A stretch of 64,000 nt of DNA from Agrococcus sp. SL85 (GCF_026625845.1 NZ_CP113066.1:1550001-1614000); one strand, 5' to 3'. Shown: positions 18,303 to 28,511, counted from the stretch's first letter. Numbers and translations are program-made. Notes: generated from the letters alone by a model not told the origin.

Positions 18303-18659
18303 ATGCGTGAGGGAGTGCAGCGCAGCACGTCGGCCGATGGCCGCGACACCACCAGCCCGCTCCATCGCGGGGTCCCCGGCGACTGGTTCGTCGACCCGGT
18401 CATGCTCGGCGTGCCGGGCGTGCGCCCGCAGCACGACGAGCAGCCGCTCGCATGGCAGGCCGACGCGCTCTGCGCGCAGACCGACCCCGAGGCGTTCTTC
18501 CCCGAGAAGGGCGGCTCGACGCGCGACGCGAAGCGCATCTGCGACACCTGCGAGGTGCGCCAGCAGTGCCTCGACTACGCGCTCGAGAACGACGAGCGCT
18601 TCGGCATCTGGGGCGGCCTCTCCGAGCGCGAGCGCCGCAAGCTGCGCAAGCGCGCCTGA
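18303..18659 (+). CDS. whiB2: WhiB-family iron-sulfur transcription factor, WhiB2/WhmD type
   Basis: 118 residues. Four cluster-ligand cysteines are present at C57, C80, C83 and C89, followed by the GIWGG turn and a basic C-terminus (SERERRKLRKR) for DNA contact. The segment around ALCAQTDPEAFFPEKGGSTR and the neighbouring manA, metallopeptidase-like and DUF3499 genes fit the WhiB2/WhmD/Streptomyces WhiB group, regulators of septation and division. The ATG at 18303 follows GGGGGATCC; an in-frame GTG/ATG-like start at 18255 would add 16 poorly conserved residues. It has its own promoter at 18226-18255. WhiB2 identity is inferred from motif similarity and synteny. Confidence 0.93.
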   Translation: MREGVQRSTSADGRDTTSPLHRGVPGDWFVDPVMLGVPGVRPQHDEQPLAWQADALCAQTDPEAFFPEKGGSTRDAKRICDTCEVRQQCLDYALENDERFGIWGGLSERERRKLRKRA

Positions 18660-18673
18660 CGGGGCGACGCACG

Positions 18674-19774
18674 GTGCCGTCGCCCGGTCCGGTCGTGCTG
18701 ACGATGATGGTGCGCGACGAGGCGGACATCATCGCCGCGACCCTCGAGCACCACCTCGCCGAGGGCGTCGACCGCATCCTGGTGACCGACAACGCGTCCG
18801 AGGACGGCACGCGCGACATCCTGGCCGACTACGCGCGCGTCGCCCCCGTCACGGTCTTCGACGACCCCGAGCATCGCAAGCAGCAGGCGGAGGTCGTCAC
18901 GCGCATGGCCCGCCTTGCGGCGACCGAGCACCGGGCCGCCTGGGTGGTGAACGGCGACGCAGACGAGTTCGTGCTCGCGCGAGGCAGGACGCTCGTCGAG
19001 GCGCTGTCCGACGCGCCGCGGGGCACCACCGCGTTCCACGCGCCCGTGCGCAACCTCGTCGGGCCCACCGCACGCACGGGCTCGGGCCTGTCGACGAGGA
19101 TGCACTGGCGCGACGAGCGCTCGCCCGAGCAGCTCGCGGCGGCCGGCGTGCACGCGCACCCGAGCGCCAACGCGATCCACGTCGGTGACGCGCACGTCGA
19201 GGTCGCGCAGGGCAACCACCGCGTCTCCACCCCGCCCGGCACGCCCGTCGAGGATGCGCTCGGCATCGAGGTGCTGCACGTGCCGTGGCGCTCCTGGGAG
19301 CAGTTCGAGCGGAAGACCGTGAACATGGGTCGCGGCTACGAGGCGGCGCCGCACCTCGACCCGAGCCCCGAGCACCACGGCATGCGCGACTGGCGGCGGT
19401 GGAAGGCCGGCATCCTGCTGCCCTTCTACCTGGCCCGGACCCCCGTGCGCGACGAGGCGTTCGGCGCCGGCTTCGTGCGCGACGACCGGCTCGCAGAGCG
19501 GCTCTCGGTGCTCGCGCCCGTGCGGCCCGAGCGCCTCGAGGCCGCCATCGACCCCGCCGCGGACGAGCCGTTCGCACCCGAGGAGGTGCTGGCGCTCCTC
19601 GAGCGAGAGCGCGAGCTCCACGGGCTCGACGCCGCCTTCCACGCGGAGATCGTCGACGCCGTCCGACGCAGGCAGGAGCTCGAGCGCCGCGCGATCACGC
19701 CGGAGCGCCTCGCACGGATCCCCCGTCGCGTGGTCCGCGCGGCCGGGGCCGCCGTGCGGCGCATCCGTCGATAG
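18674..19774 (+). CDS. Glycosyltransferase, GT2_4-like
   Basis: 366 residues with the start taken at GTG 18674, 14 nt after the whiB2 stop. The N-terminus MMVRDEADII...HHLAEGVDRILVTDNASEDGT is the signature of the glycosyltransferase family 2_4 group (PF13704-like). A DADEF motif supplies the metal/nucleotide acidic residues, and paired His/Trp segments (MHWRDE, IHVGDAHVEV, HVPWRSWEQFERK) fill the acceptor side. A basic C-terminal tail follows. It probably acts on a cell-envelope glycan with the following membrane glycosyltransferase. The start is uncertain because no strong ribosome site is present. Confidence 0.78.
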   Translation: MPSPGPVVLTMMVRDEADIIAATLEHHLAEGVDRILVTDNASEDGTRDILADYARVAPVTVFDDPEHRKQQAEVVTRMARLAATEHRAAWVVNGDADEFVLARGRTLVEALSDAPRGTTAFHAPVRNLVGPTARTGSGLSTRMHWRDERSPEQLAAAGVHAHPSANAIHVGDAHVEVAQGNHRVSTPPGTPVEDALGIEVLHVPWRSWEQFERKTVNMGRGYEAAPHLDPSPEHHGMRDWRRWKAGILLPFYLARTPVRDEAFGAGFVRDDRLAERLSVLAPVRPERLEAAIDPAADEPFAPEEVLALLERERELHGLDAAFHAEIVDAVRRRQELERRAITPERLARIPRRVVRAAGAAVRRIRR

Positions 19775-19835
19775 GTCCCCGGACGACTTGGGCGGCACAC
19801 CGGCCCGCCGACGATGGGCCCGGGGGGCGCGCACC

Positions 19836-19841
19836 TAGCCT
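19836..19841 (+). promoter_or_regulatory. -10 element for a probable leaderless transcript
   Basis: TAGCCT sits 6 nt before the GTG at 19848, so transcription would start at or next to the start codon. No ribosome site separates them. Confidence 0.45.
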
Positions 19842-19847
19842 TGCGAG

Positions 19848-22621
19848 GTGCTCCCGAGGGTCTTCGCCGTGCTCGCCGTCTGCGACGGCGACGCTGCGCT
19901 GCCCGCCACGCTCGCGGCGCTCGAGGCGCAGACGGTCGCTCCCGACCGCCTCCTCGCGGTCGACGGCGGCTCGCGCGACGCCTCGGCGACGCTGCTGGAG
20001 TCCTCCGCCGCGAACGGGCTGCTCCGAGCGCCCCGCCTGCCCTACGGCATGCTGATCGCACGGGGCGCGGCGGCGCTGCCGGATGCCGAGGAGGGCGACT
20101 GGCTCTGGCTCCTCGCCCATGACGCCGCGCCGCATCCCCGAGCGCTCGAAGCGCTGCTCGCGCACGTCGACGCGCACCCCAGCGTCGCCGTCGTCGGTCC
20201 GAAGGTCATGCGAGCCGACGCTCCGGACCGGTTCGCCGAGTTCGGGCAGTCGGTCACCCCCTTCGGCCGGAGCCTCCTGCTCCACGAGGGCGAGCTCGAT
20301 CAAGGGCAGCACGACGACGACTCGGATCGGCTGGGCGTCGCGGAGACCGGCGTGCTGGTGCGTCGCGACGCCTTCGCGGCGCTCGGGGGCTTCGACCCGG
20401 CGCTCCGATCGATCGACGCGGGCCTGGACCTCGGCGTGCGCGCGAGGCTGGCCGGCCACCGCGTCGCGGTCGAGCCGCGCGCCAAGGTGCGCCGCGCTGG
20501 CGGTCCCGAGCACTTCCAGGCGCGCTCGGTGAGCGACGCGCAGCGCGTCGCGATCGCGCGCCGAGCGCAGCTGCATCGACGCCTCGCGTACGCCCACCCG
20601 CTGCTGCTGGTCGTCCACTGGCTCCTGCTGCTGCCCCTCGCGCTCGCGCGCTCGGCGATGCACCTGCTCGCGAAGCGCCCTGCCGCCGTCCTCGCCGAGT
20701 GGCGCGCCGCGCTGGGCGCGCTCGTCGCCGTCGCGCCCGTCCTGCGCGCGCGGCGCCGCATCGCGCGCGCCCGCCGGACGGGATGGGCGGCGCTGCGGCC
20801 CCTGCGCACGTCGTGGCGCCAGGTGCGATCCCAGCGCCGCGCGCTCGGCGACCCCGACGAGATGCAGCGCCCGGCCGACGAGCGCGTCGGCTTCGTCGAG
20901 GGTGCGGGGCTGTGGGTGACGGCGCTCGCCGTGGTGGTGGGCGTCATCCTCTCGCCGCAGCTCATCGGCGCTGCACGGGCGACCGGAGGCGCGCTGCTGC
21001 CGGTCTCCGGTTCCCTCCGTGACCTCTGGTCGAGCACGCTCGCCGGCCCGCGCGATGCCCTCGGTGCCGTGGTCGGCCCGGCGGACCCGTTCACCCTCCT
21101 CCTCGCGCTGCTCGGCTCGCTCACGCCCTGGGAGCCGTCGACCGCGGTCGTGCTGCTGCTCTTCCTGGCTCCGGCGCTCGCCTCCATCACCGCCTTCTCC
21201 GCCGTGCGCCGCGCGACGGCCTCGCGCTGGGCGCCGGCGGCGGCCGCGGCCGTGTGGGCGCTCGCGCCGACGCTGCTCGTGGCCATCGTCGACGGTCGCC
21301 TCGGCCCCGTGCTGGCCCACATCGCACTGCCGCTGGCCGTGACCGGCGTGCTGCGAGCGCACGAGTCGTGGCGGGTCGCGGGCGCTGCGGCGATCCCGCT
21401 CGCCGTCGTCGTCGCCGGAGCGCCGATCCTGCTGCCAGCCGCCCTCCTGCTCGTGCTGCTCGGCGCCGCCGTCGGCTGGCGCTCGCCGCTGCGCCCGCTC
21501 GCGGCAGCCGTGCCGGCCGCGGTGCTGCTCGGCCCCGTCCTCGTCGACCGCTGGCTCGCGGGCTCCCCCTCGCGGCGCTCGCGGACCCCGGCGTGCCGAA
21601 GCCATCGGCAGCGCCGAGCGCGGTCGACTCGGCGCTGCTGGGCCCCGATGCCTCCCTCGCGATGCTCCGCGCGGCCGTCGACGCCGTCGCACCGGGCCTC
21701 GACGCCGGCTGGGTGGCGCTCGGGCTGCTCGTGCCGCTGGCGGGCGCGGCGCTCGCGGGCGTCGTCCTGAGGCCCCGCCGCGCGTGGCCCTGGCTGCTGC
21801 TGCTGCTCGCAGGCTACGCGAGCGCCATCGCCGCGGCACGCCTCGCCCCCACGACCCTCGACGGCGAGCCGGTGACCGTGTGGGCGGGCTCGGCGGCATC
21901 GCTCATGCTCGCCGCGCTGCTCGCGCTCGCGGTCGTCGCCGTCGACGTCGACGACCGCCGAGGCGCGGTGCCCGGCGGCATCGTCGCGCTCGCGGCGGTC
22001 GCCGCCGCGGTGCCCGTGATCGCGACCGCGTTCCTCGCTCCCGCGACGGTGATCGCGGCCCCCGAGCGCCGCATGCCCGCCTTCGTCGACGCCGCGGCCC
22101 AGGACGAGCCGCAGGTCGGGACGCTCGTCCTCCATCCGCTCGCCGACGGCGTGCTGGGCGTCGACGTCGAGCGCGGACGGGGTGCGGCGCTCGACGGCGT
22201 GGCGACTGCCGAGCTCGTCCGCACCGAGCCCGATCCCGCCGAGGCGGCGCTGGCCCAGGCGGCCGTCGACATGGCCACGGGCGGCGACGCGGACGCGTCG
22301 GCGCTGCTCGACCGGCACGGGATCCGCTTCGTGCTGCTCGAGCAGGAGCGCGAGGGGGCCGCGGCGGTGCACGATCGCGCCCAGCGCTCGCTCGACGCGC
22401 GCGGCGACCTCCAGGCGATCGGGCAGACCGAGGCGGGTCTGCTGTGGGAGCGCGCCGCTGACGGGCCGGACCAGGGCGCGCAGCAGGCGCGATGGGCCGG
22501 CTGGCTCCTCGCAGCGCAGCTGGCGGCACTGGCGATGGCGCTCGTCGCCGCGCTGCCGTCGCTGCGACGAGGCGCCCGCGTCCGCACCCGTCGCGGCACG
22601 ACCGGGCAGGGCTGGCAGTGA
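19848..22621 (+). pseudogene. Large membrane glycosyltransferase (GT2 plus polytopic domain), frame broken once
   Basis: Read as is, the first frame (from GTG 19848) ends at 21770, while the continuing protein is in the next frame to 22621. Restoring one C in the C5 run at 21565-21569 joins DRWLAGSP to LAALADPGVPKPS and gives about 924 residues. Residues 1-260 are a GT2 domain (LAVDGGSRD, HDAAPHPRALEALL, ETGVLVRRDAF); the rest has about a dozen membrane helices plus extracytoplasmic loops. Its GTG-overlapping end and the DUF5719 gene downstream form a fixed actinobacterial pair. The break may be a sequencing indel rather than true decay, since both halves keep normal codon use and membrane pattern. 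Confidence 0.8.
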
Positions 22622-22632
22622 AGGAGGACCCC

Positions 22633-24267
22633 GTGGGCGACCGCCACGACGAGCGCCGCGCGCCTCGCGACATCGACCCGACGAGCCCCGACCCGCTCGA
22701 GCTCGACGGTTCGCAGGACTTCGACGACGAGGCGCCGATCGCGGACGACGAGTCGCCCCGCCCCCACGTGCCGACCGCCGAGGAGCGCGCCGTCGAGGCT
22801 GCGGCCGCATCGGCGGCCGCGGCCGGCGACATCGCGGTGGACGCGTCCTTGACCGACCGGGAGGCGGCGGCGAACGACGCGGCCGAGGTCGAGCGCCGCA
22901 TCGAGCGCGGGGACGTGCTGCGGTGGAGCCTCCGAGGCGTGGCGGGCCTCGCGACGGTGGGCGTCTGCATCGCGGCCGTGCTCGGTGCCGGCGCGCTGCC
23001 GGACGGGGTGTCCGCTCGGGCGGAGCCGCCGTCGACGCTCGTGCAACCCGCCTCCCCCCTCCAGTCGCGCGTCTGCGCAGGGCCCGCGCTTCGCGTGGGC
23101 AGCGCCGACGGCCAGGACGCGCTGGCCCTCGCCGCGGTCGCGGACGGGAGCACCGCCACCGGCAGCCTCGGCGGCGAGATCACCGCTCGGGAGCTCGTCA
23201 TCCCCGGCTCGGAGGCGCTCGCCGGAGGTGCGGCGATCGAGCAGCGCGGCGAGGCCTCCACGCTCTCGGCGGCCGAGGGCCTCGACGTCGACGTCGACGC
23301 CGTCCGCGGGTTCGCGGCGAGCGAGTGCGCCGAGACGAGCCTCGACCAGTGGCTCGTCGGCGGCTCCACGCGCACCGGGCGGCAGAGCGTCCTGACGATC
23401 GCGAACGCATCGGAGGTCGGCGCGAGCGTCGACGTCGCCGTCTACGGGCCGGAGGGCCAGGTCGAGACCGTCGGATCCAGCGGCATCGCGGTGGCGCCGG
23501 GATCCCAGGAGGTGCTGGACCTCGCCGCGATCGCGCCGGGCGTCGACGGCGTCGTCGTCCACGTCGCCGCCTCGGGGGCGCCCGTCACCGCGCACCTCCA
23601 GCAGACGACCACGCGCGGCCTCGAGCGCGGAGGCTTCGACGTGGTCGACCCCGTGCTCGCGCTGCCCGCGGCGACGCTGCCCGGAGTCGGCCTCATCGAG
23701 CCGACGGGGATCGAGACGGGGGAGGACTACGACGACACCGTCCCGGTGCTCCGGCTGCTCTCGCCGACGGGGGGCGACGTGCGCGTGCGCATCCTCGGGC
23801 CGGACGGCACGACGACCGAGTCGCCCGGCGTCCTCGAGGCGGGCCGCGTCACGGACTTCCCGCTCGAGGAGATCGCGGTGGGGAGCGTGGCCATCCGGGT
23901 GGAGGCGGATGCGCCCGTGGTCGCGGGAGCCAGGACCGTCGCGCTCGCGGACGACGGCATCGACTTCGACTGGGTGGCGGGCGGCCAGCCGCGCTCCGGC
24001 ACCGCTGCCATCGCCGTGCCGGACGGCCCCGGCGCGACGCTGCACGTCGTGAGCGAGGCGGCTGCCGATCAGGAGGTCGTCATCGGCGGCGAGAGGATCT
24101 CGCTCCCCGCCGGCGCCATGCTCGAGCGCCGCGTCGGACCCGGCGCCGTGGAGGTCACGGGGGAGTCGATCGTGCTCGCCGTGGCCTATCGCTCGGAGAG
24201 CGCGGTGGGCGGGTTCACCGCGAGCCCCCAGGGGCCGACCGCGGCAGGCGTGCTCGTCCTGCACTGA
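22633..24267 (+). CDS. DUF5719 family membrane-anchored protein
   Basis: 544 residues. The N-terminal 95 residues are acidic, low-complexity and cytosolic. One membrane helix lies at about 99-121 (SLRGVAGLATVGVCIAAVLGAG), and a large Ala/Gly/Val-rich, beta-type extracytoplasmic domain ends in a typical DUF5719 tail. GTG 22633 is chosen because AAGGAGG at 22621-22627 lies 5 nt upstream; GTG 22618 overlaps the preceding stop but has no ribosome site. The family has no known function. Its fixed position after the membrane glycosyltransferase suggests a partner in export or modification of the same envelope glycan. Confidence 0.82.
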   Translation: MGDRHDERRAPRDIDPTSPDPLELDGSQDFDDEAPIADDESPRPHVPTAEERAVEAAAASAAAAGDIAVDASLTDREAAANDAAEVERRIERGDVLRWSLRGVAGLATVGVCIAAVLGAGALPDGVSARAEPPSTLVQPASPLQSRVCAGPALRVGSADGQDALALAAVADGSTATGSLGGEITARELVIPGSEALAGGAAIEQRGEASTLSAAEGLDVDVDAVRGFAASECAETSLDQWLVGGSTRTGRQSVLTIANASEVGASVDVAVYGPEGQVETVGSSGIAVAPGSQEVLDLAAIAPGVDGVVVHVAASGAPVTAHLQQTTTRGLERGGFDVVDPVLALPAATLPGVGLIEPTGIETGEDYDDTVPVLRLLSPTGGDVRVRILGPDGTTTESPGVLEAGRVTDFPLEEIAVGSVAIRVEADAPVVAGARTVALADDGIDFDWVAGGQPRSGTAAIAVPDGPGATLHVVSEAAADQEVVIGGERISLPAGAMLERRVGPGAVEVTGESIVLAVAYRSESAVGGFTASPQGPTAAGVLVLH

Positions 24268-24295
24268 TCCTGGGTCGCCCCACGCGAGCGATCCG

Positions 24296-24718
24296 CTAGT
24301 GCTGGCGCCAGCGATCCGGGGCGACCTCCCACGGATCGCGGCCCACGAGCTCCGCGGCCGCCCGGAACACGGCACCCTCGATCGCGATCTGGCGGTGCCA
24401 CGCGTCCTCCATGTGCACGCGAGGGAGCCGCTGCAGCGGCAGTCGGAAGACCGTGACGGTGCGAGCGTGCGGGTCGACCGACCACTCCGGCACCTCGTCG
24501 ACGCGATCTGCGAGCGCGGCCGGCGGCATGTCTGCCCACCGGAAGACGACGTCCCCCAGCTCGTCCGGCCAGAGCGCCTGGACGTAGTCGGCCGCGTCGG
24601 CGGCGATGTCCTCGAAGCGGGTCTCTCGGGACGACAGGTAGGGGAGGGCAGGGCCGGCCACCGAGGACCGCAACTCGCGCCCGTGGCGCGAGCGGTGCGA
24701 TCGCGAGCGGCCGGGCAT
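24296..24718 (-). CDS. Metallopeptidase-like family protein lacking HExxH
   Basis: 140 residues with a basic N-terminus, then a compact alpha/beta domain (FEDIAADAADYVQALWPDELGDVVFRW is its start region) and a C-terminal helix WHRQIAIEGAVFRAAAELVG followed by RDPWEVAPDRW. Position and size match the zincin-like family found beside DUF3499 and WhiB2 genes in actinobacteria (Rv3259 neighbourhood). The expected HExxH-type zinc helix is not present; the equivalent helix has WHRQIAIEG, so peptidase activity is doubtful. It is convergent with the DUF5719 gene (28-nt gap) and divergent from DUF3499 (53-nt gap). Confidence 0.72.
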   Translation of the reverse strand: MPGRSRSHRSRHGRELRSSVAGPALPYLSSRETRFEDIAADAADYVQALWPDELGDVVFRWADMPPAALADRVDEVPEWSVDPHARTVTVFRLPLQRLPRVHMEDAWHRQIAIEGAVFRAAAELVGRDPWEVAPDRWRQH

Positions 24719-24759
24719 GGGGCAATCCTACGTCCGCTGGGCGAGGACCGACCCGCCAC

Positions 24760-24765
24760 TAGCCT
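24760..24765 (+). promoter_or_regulatory. -10 element close to the DUF3499 start
   Basis: TAGCCT is separated from the ATG at 24772 by only GGAGGG, which would give a leaderless or near-leaderless message. Confidence 0.45.
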
Positions 24766-24771
24766 GGAGGG

Positions 24772-24996
24772 ATGGACCGCAGGACCTGCTCCCGACCGGG
24801 ATGCCGCAACTACGCGGACCGGACGGTGACGGTCGACTACGCGGCGCAGGTGCTCGTGGTGGGTCCGCTGCAGGCGTCCTCCCGCCAGGGGGCGATCGAG
24901 GGCTCCTACGACCTGTGCGAGCCGCACGCGGCGCGCGCATCCGGGCCCTCGGGGTGGCAGGTGGTCCGCCACGACCCGGGCCGCGCCGCGCGCTGA
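24772..24996 (+). CDS. DUF3499 family small protein
   Basis: 74 residues. The diagnostic N-terminus RRTCSRPGC, a central VLVVGPL strand and the ending YDLCEPHAAR...GWQVVRHD match DUF3499, a small actinobacterial family with a probable metal-binding set of cysteines and histidine. Related proteins are usually longer, so this copy appears minimal: the C-terminal extension is absent and the next start (ahcY, 25039) is 42 nt away. Function unknown. The neighbourhood (WhiB2, manA, metallopeptidase-like, SahH) is conserved across actinobacteria. Confidence 0.82.
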   Translation: MDRRTCSRPGCRNYADRTVTVDYAAQVLVVGPLQASSRQGAIEGSYDLCEPHAARASGPSGWQVVRHDPGRAAR

Positions 24997-25038
24997 GGGC
25001 CCGCGCGCGCCGGGTGCCCGCGATGGCAGGATGTCGGC

Positions 25039-26472
<1,434 letters not shown>

Positions 26473-26480
26473 CGTACGGC

Positions 26481-26936
26481 GTGGAGCGCGAGGCACGGCC
26501 GACGCCGCTGCGGCTGCGTGCGAGGCTGCCGCTCGTCTACCCGGTCGTCGGGCTCGCCGCGGCCGCCGCGGGCGCCATCGCGGTCGCGCGCGAGCGAGCA
26601 GCGCCGCTCGCGATCGCGCTCGGCGCGGTCGTGCTCGCGGGCGTGCTGCTCGGTGTGCGCGTCGCCACGACCCGCGTGGTCGTGGCGCGCGGCCCCGCGG
26701 CCTCGATCGAGGTCGGGAGCGCGTTCGGCCGGCGCCGGGTGCCCGTCGCCGAGGTCGCGGTCGTCCGGCGGCGTCCGCTGCCCGCGCTCGTGCCGCTCCG
26801 GATCGCGCGCTGGCAGCTCATCGGGGTCGACGGACGGCGCCTCGGCGGGCTGCTCGACGAGGGGCTCACGGAGCGCGAGGTGCGAGCGCTCGAGGCCGAG
26901 CTCGGCGGCCTCCGCATCCCGATCGACCGCGGCTGA
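26481..26936 (+). CDS. Small membrane protein with two N-terminal helices
   Basis: 151 residues from GTG 26481. Two hydrophobic segments (about residues 17-36 and 43-60) are followed by an 85-residue basic beta-rich domain containing FGRRRVPVAEVAVVRRR and WQLIGVDGRRLGG, similar in layout to bacterial PH-like membrane proteins. It begins 9 nt after ahcY and could be cotranscribed. It converges with the MarR gene. No specific family recognised. Confidence 0.68.
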   Translation: MEREARPTPLRLRARLPLVYPVVGLAAAAAGAIAVARERAAPLAIALGAVVLAGVLLGVRVATTRVVVARGPAASIEVGSAFGRRRVPVAEVAVVRRRPLPALVPLRIARWQLIGVDGRRLGGLLDEGLTEREVRALEAELGGLRIPIDRG

Positions 26937-26953
26937 GCGCCGCAGCCCGCCGG

Positions 26954-27445
26954 CTACACGATCGCGTCGGCGAGCACGCGCAGGAGCTCGGCGAGCCGGG
27001 CCTGGTCGTCGGCGGGGATCGAGCGCAGCAGGCGGCGCTCGGCCTCGAGCAGCGCGTCCAGCGCCACGTCGACACGGTCGACGCCCTCGTCGGTGAGCTG
27101 CACGAGTCGCACGCGGCGGTCGGTCGCGCCCTCGACGCGCTCGACGAGGCCGGATGCGACGAGGTTGTCGATGCGGTTCGTCATCGTGCCGCTCGTCACC
27201 ATCGTCTGCGCGATGAGGTCCTTGGAGCTCAGCGGCCCGCCCTGGCGGCGGAGCGCCGCGAGCACGTCCCACTCCCAGGGATCGAGGCCCGCCTGCTGGA
27301 AGGCCTCGGCGCGCACGCGCCCCAGCTGGCGCGAGATGCGGGTCATGCGGCTCAGCACCGCGAGCGGGGTGACGTCGGCGTCCGGGCGCACGCGCATCCA
27401 CTGCTCGATGATGCGGTCGACGTCGTCCGACCCTGCGTCGCTCAT
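26954..27445 (-). CDS. MarR-family transcriptional regulator
   Basis: 163 residues. The winged helix is clear: LTYPE helices EWDVLAALRRQGGPLSSKDL, recognition helix TSGTMTNRIDNLVASGLVER, and the wing Asp-Arg-Arg (ATDRRVRLVQLTDEG). The N-terminal and C-terminal helices would form the dimer interface. Members usually repress neighbouring genes and respond to small phenolic or lipophilic ligands. The ATG at 27445 is 4 nt after the stop of the membrane-protein gene at 27450-28067, so the two are an operon and may be functionally linked. Confidence 0.93.
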   Translation of the reverse strand: MSDAGSDDVDRIIEQWMRVRPDADVTPLAVLSRMTRISRQLGRVRAEAFQQAGLDPWEWDVLAALRRQGGPLSSKDLIAQTMVTSGTMTNRIDNLVASGLVERVEGATDRRVRLVQLTDEGVDRVDVALDALLEAERRLLRSIPADDQARLAELLRVLADAIV

Positions 27446-27449
27446 GCCG

Positions 27450-28067
27450 TCATCCTGCCAGCAGGGCGACCCAGCTCAGCTCCGCCGTCGTGGCGAGCAG
27501 CAGCGCCATGACGGCGAGCGAGACGAGCCCGGCGACCCACACCGCGCGCCCGGGGTGGCGCACGTGCCAGGGCGCGTCGGCCGGGATCGCGCCGATGCGG
27601 CGCGCGAGGCCGTAGGGGATGCGCTCGCCCGGCACGAGCGCGCGGGCGCGCTCGACGTCGGCCGGATCGAGGCCCGAGGTCGCGGCGGTGCCGAGCCAGG
27701 CGCCGTCGTGCCCGACGAGGTGCCAGAGCTCGCTGTCGCGCGTCACGGGGATGCCCCGGCTCGAGGCGCCGGGCGCGACCTGCTCCACGATGCCCCCGAT
27801 GTCGGCGAGCGCCGCGGAGCGCGCGGCATCGACGCCCCAGCGGAAGCGCGCGCCGTCGCCCGGCGCGTCGATCTCCCAGCGGGTGCGGCGGAGCCGCGCC
27901 GCGGCCACGGGGGCGAGCGCGAGCAGCGCCCCGAAGACGAGCGCCCAGAGCGGCCCGATGAGCAGCATCGCCGCGATGGCGATCCAGCCCAGGCCCACGA
28001 GCGGCGGCACCCACCACCCCGCCGAGCGGTGCCGCGCCGCGGCGCGGGCGACGAGGGCGGGAGGCAT
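27450..28067 (-). CDS. Hypothetical membrane protein upstream of MarR
   Basis: 205 residues. Two N-terminal membrane helices (about 18-52), a central soluble segment of 100 residues (RWEIDAPGDGARFRWGVDA, ELWHLVGHDGAWLG), and one or two C-terminal helices (WVAGLVSLAVMALLLA). Layout is like small PH-domain membrane proteins; no family recognised. It is the first gene of a pair with the MarR regulator (4-nt gap), so MarR may control it. Confidence 0.7.
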   Translation of the reverse strand: MPPALVARAAARHRSAGWWVPPLVGLGWIAIAAMLLIGPLWALVFGALLALAPVAAARLRRTRWEIDAPGDGARFRWGVDAARSAALADIGGIVEQVAPGASSRGIPVTRDSELWHLVGHDGAWLGTAATSGLDPADVERARALVPGERIPYGLARRIGAIPADAPWHVRHPGRAVWVAGLVSLAVMALLLATTAELSWVALLAG

Positions 28068-28227
28068 GCGACGAGGATGGCACGGGGCGCCGGGGCGCGG
28101 GCCGGGGCCGCGCCCCGATCTGCTGGAGCGCGGGCCGATCGCCCGCGCTCGATCGGCCGCAGCGCGGTGCGGGGTGCGATGTGCGCCTCGCGTGCACCTC
28201 AGGCCGATCGAGCGCGCGGCTCGCCGC

Positions 28228-28263
28228 TCGCTCCGCCCTCGCTCGCTGCGCTCGCGACTGGTG
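28228..28263. repeat. 36-nt direct repeat, copy 1
   Basis: Identical over 36 nt to 28290-28325. It is built on a CTCGCTGCGCTCGC core and lies just beyond the 3' end of tRNA-Gln. Confidence 0.85.
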
Positions 28264-28289
28264 ACGTCGCGATCGACCCACGGGGTCGT

Positions 28290-28325
28290 TCGCTCCGCCC
28301 TCGCTCGCTGCGCTCGCGACTGGTG
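28290..28325. repeat. 36-nt direct repeat, copy 2
   Basis: Second identical copy, 62 nt from the first and 8 nt from the tRNA terminator hairpin. No coding function seen between 28068 and 28354. Confidence 0.85.
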
Positions 28326-28333
28326 GCGGCCAT

Positions 28334-28352
28334 CGAGGTCCGCAGGACCTCG
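28334..28352 (-). terminator. Hairpin directly 3' of tRNA-Gln
   Basis: CGAGGTCC pairs with GGACCTCG around a 3-nt loop, 3 nt after the tRNA's last base on the minus strand. Confidence 0.7.
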
Positions 28353-28354
28353 AG

Positions 28355-28426
28355 CTCCGCCACCAGGATTCGAACCTGGGCCTCACGGCTCCAAAGGCCG
28401 TCGTGCTGCCGTTACACCATGGCGGA
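28355..28426 (-). tRNA. tRNA-Gln (anticodon TTG)
   Basis: 72 nt fold as a standard cloverleaf. The acceptor stem pairs TCCGCCA with TGGCGGA, leaving a G discriminator. The D arm holds GGTGTAACGGCAGCAC. The anticodon stem ACGGC/GCCGT encloses loop CTTTGGA, placing TTG at positions 34-36. The T arm is CCAGG-TTCGAAT-CCTGG. CCA is not encoded. A G discriminator is expected for tRNA-Gln. Confidence 0.96.
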
Positions 28427-28488
28427 GGGCACGCCCCAGGCTATCGCCGCACCGCGACGAGCCCGGGCGAGGGGGTTGATATCCACGC

Positions 28489-28511
28489 TATCGATAGGCA
28501 CACTATCGATA
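28489..28511. promoter_or_regulatory. Inverted repeat at the MerR start, probable operator
   Basis: TATCGATAG and CTATCGATA form a perfect 9-bp inverted repeat with a 5-nt spacer. The last base is the A of the MerR gene's ATG, so a bound dimer would block its own transcription or translation start. Confidence 0.6.

Noticed and set aside
21565..21569. Programmed frameshift in the large glycosyltransferase
   Set aside because: The C5 run has no slippery heptamer or clear downstream pseudoknot, and two more indels lie within 10 kb, so sequencing error is more likely.
24997..25038. SAH riboswitch before ahcY
   Set aside because: Only 42 nt separate the two genes, and no stem-pseudoknot pattern is visible.
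28228..28325. Integration (att) sites at the tRNA-Gln
   Set aside because: The repeats do not copy the tRNA 3' end, and no integrase or phage gene is present in the window.
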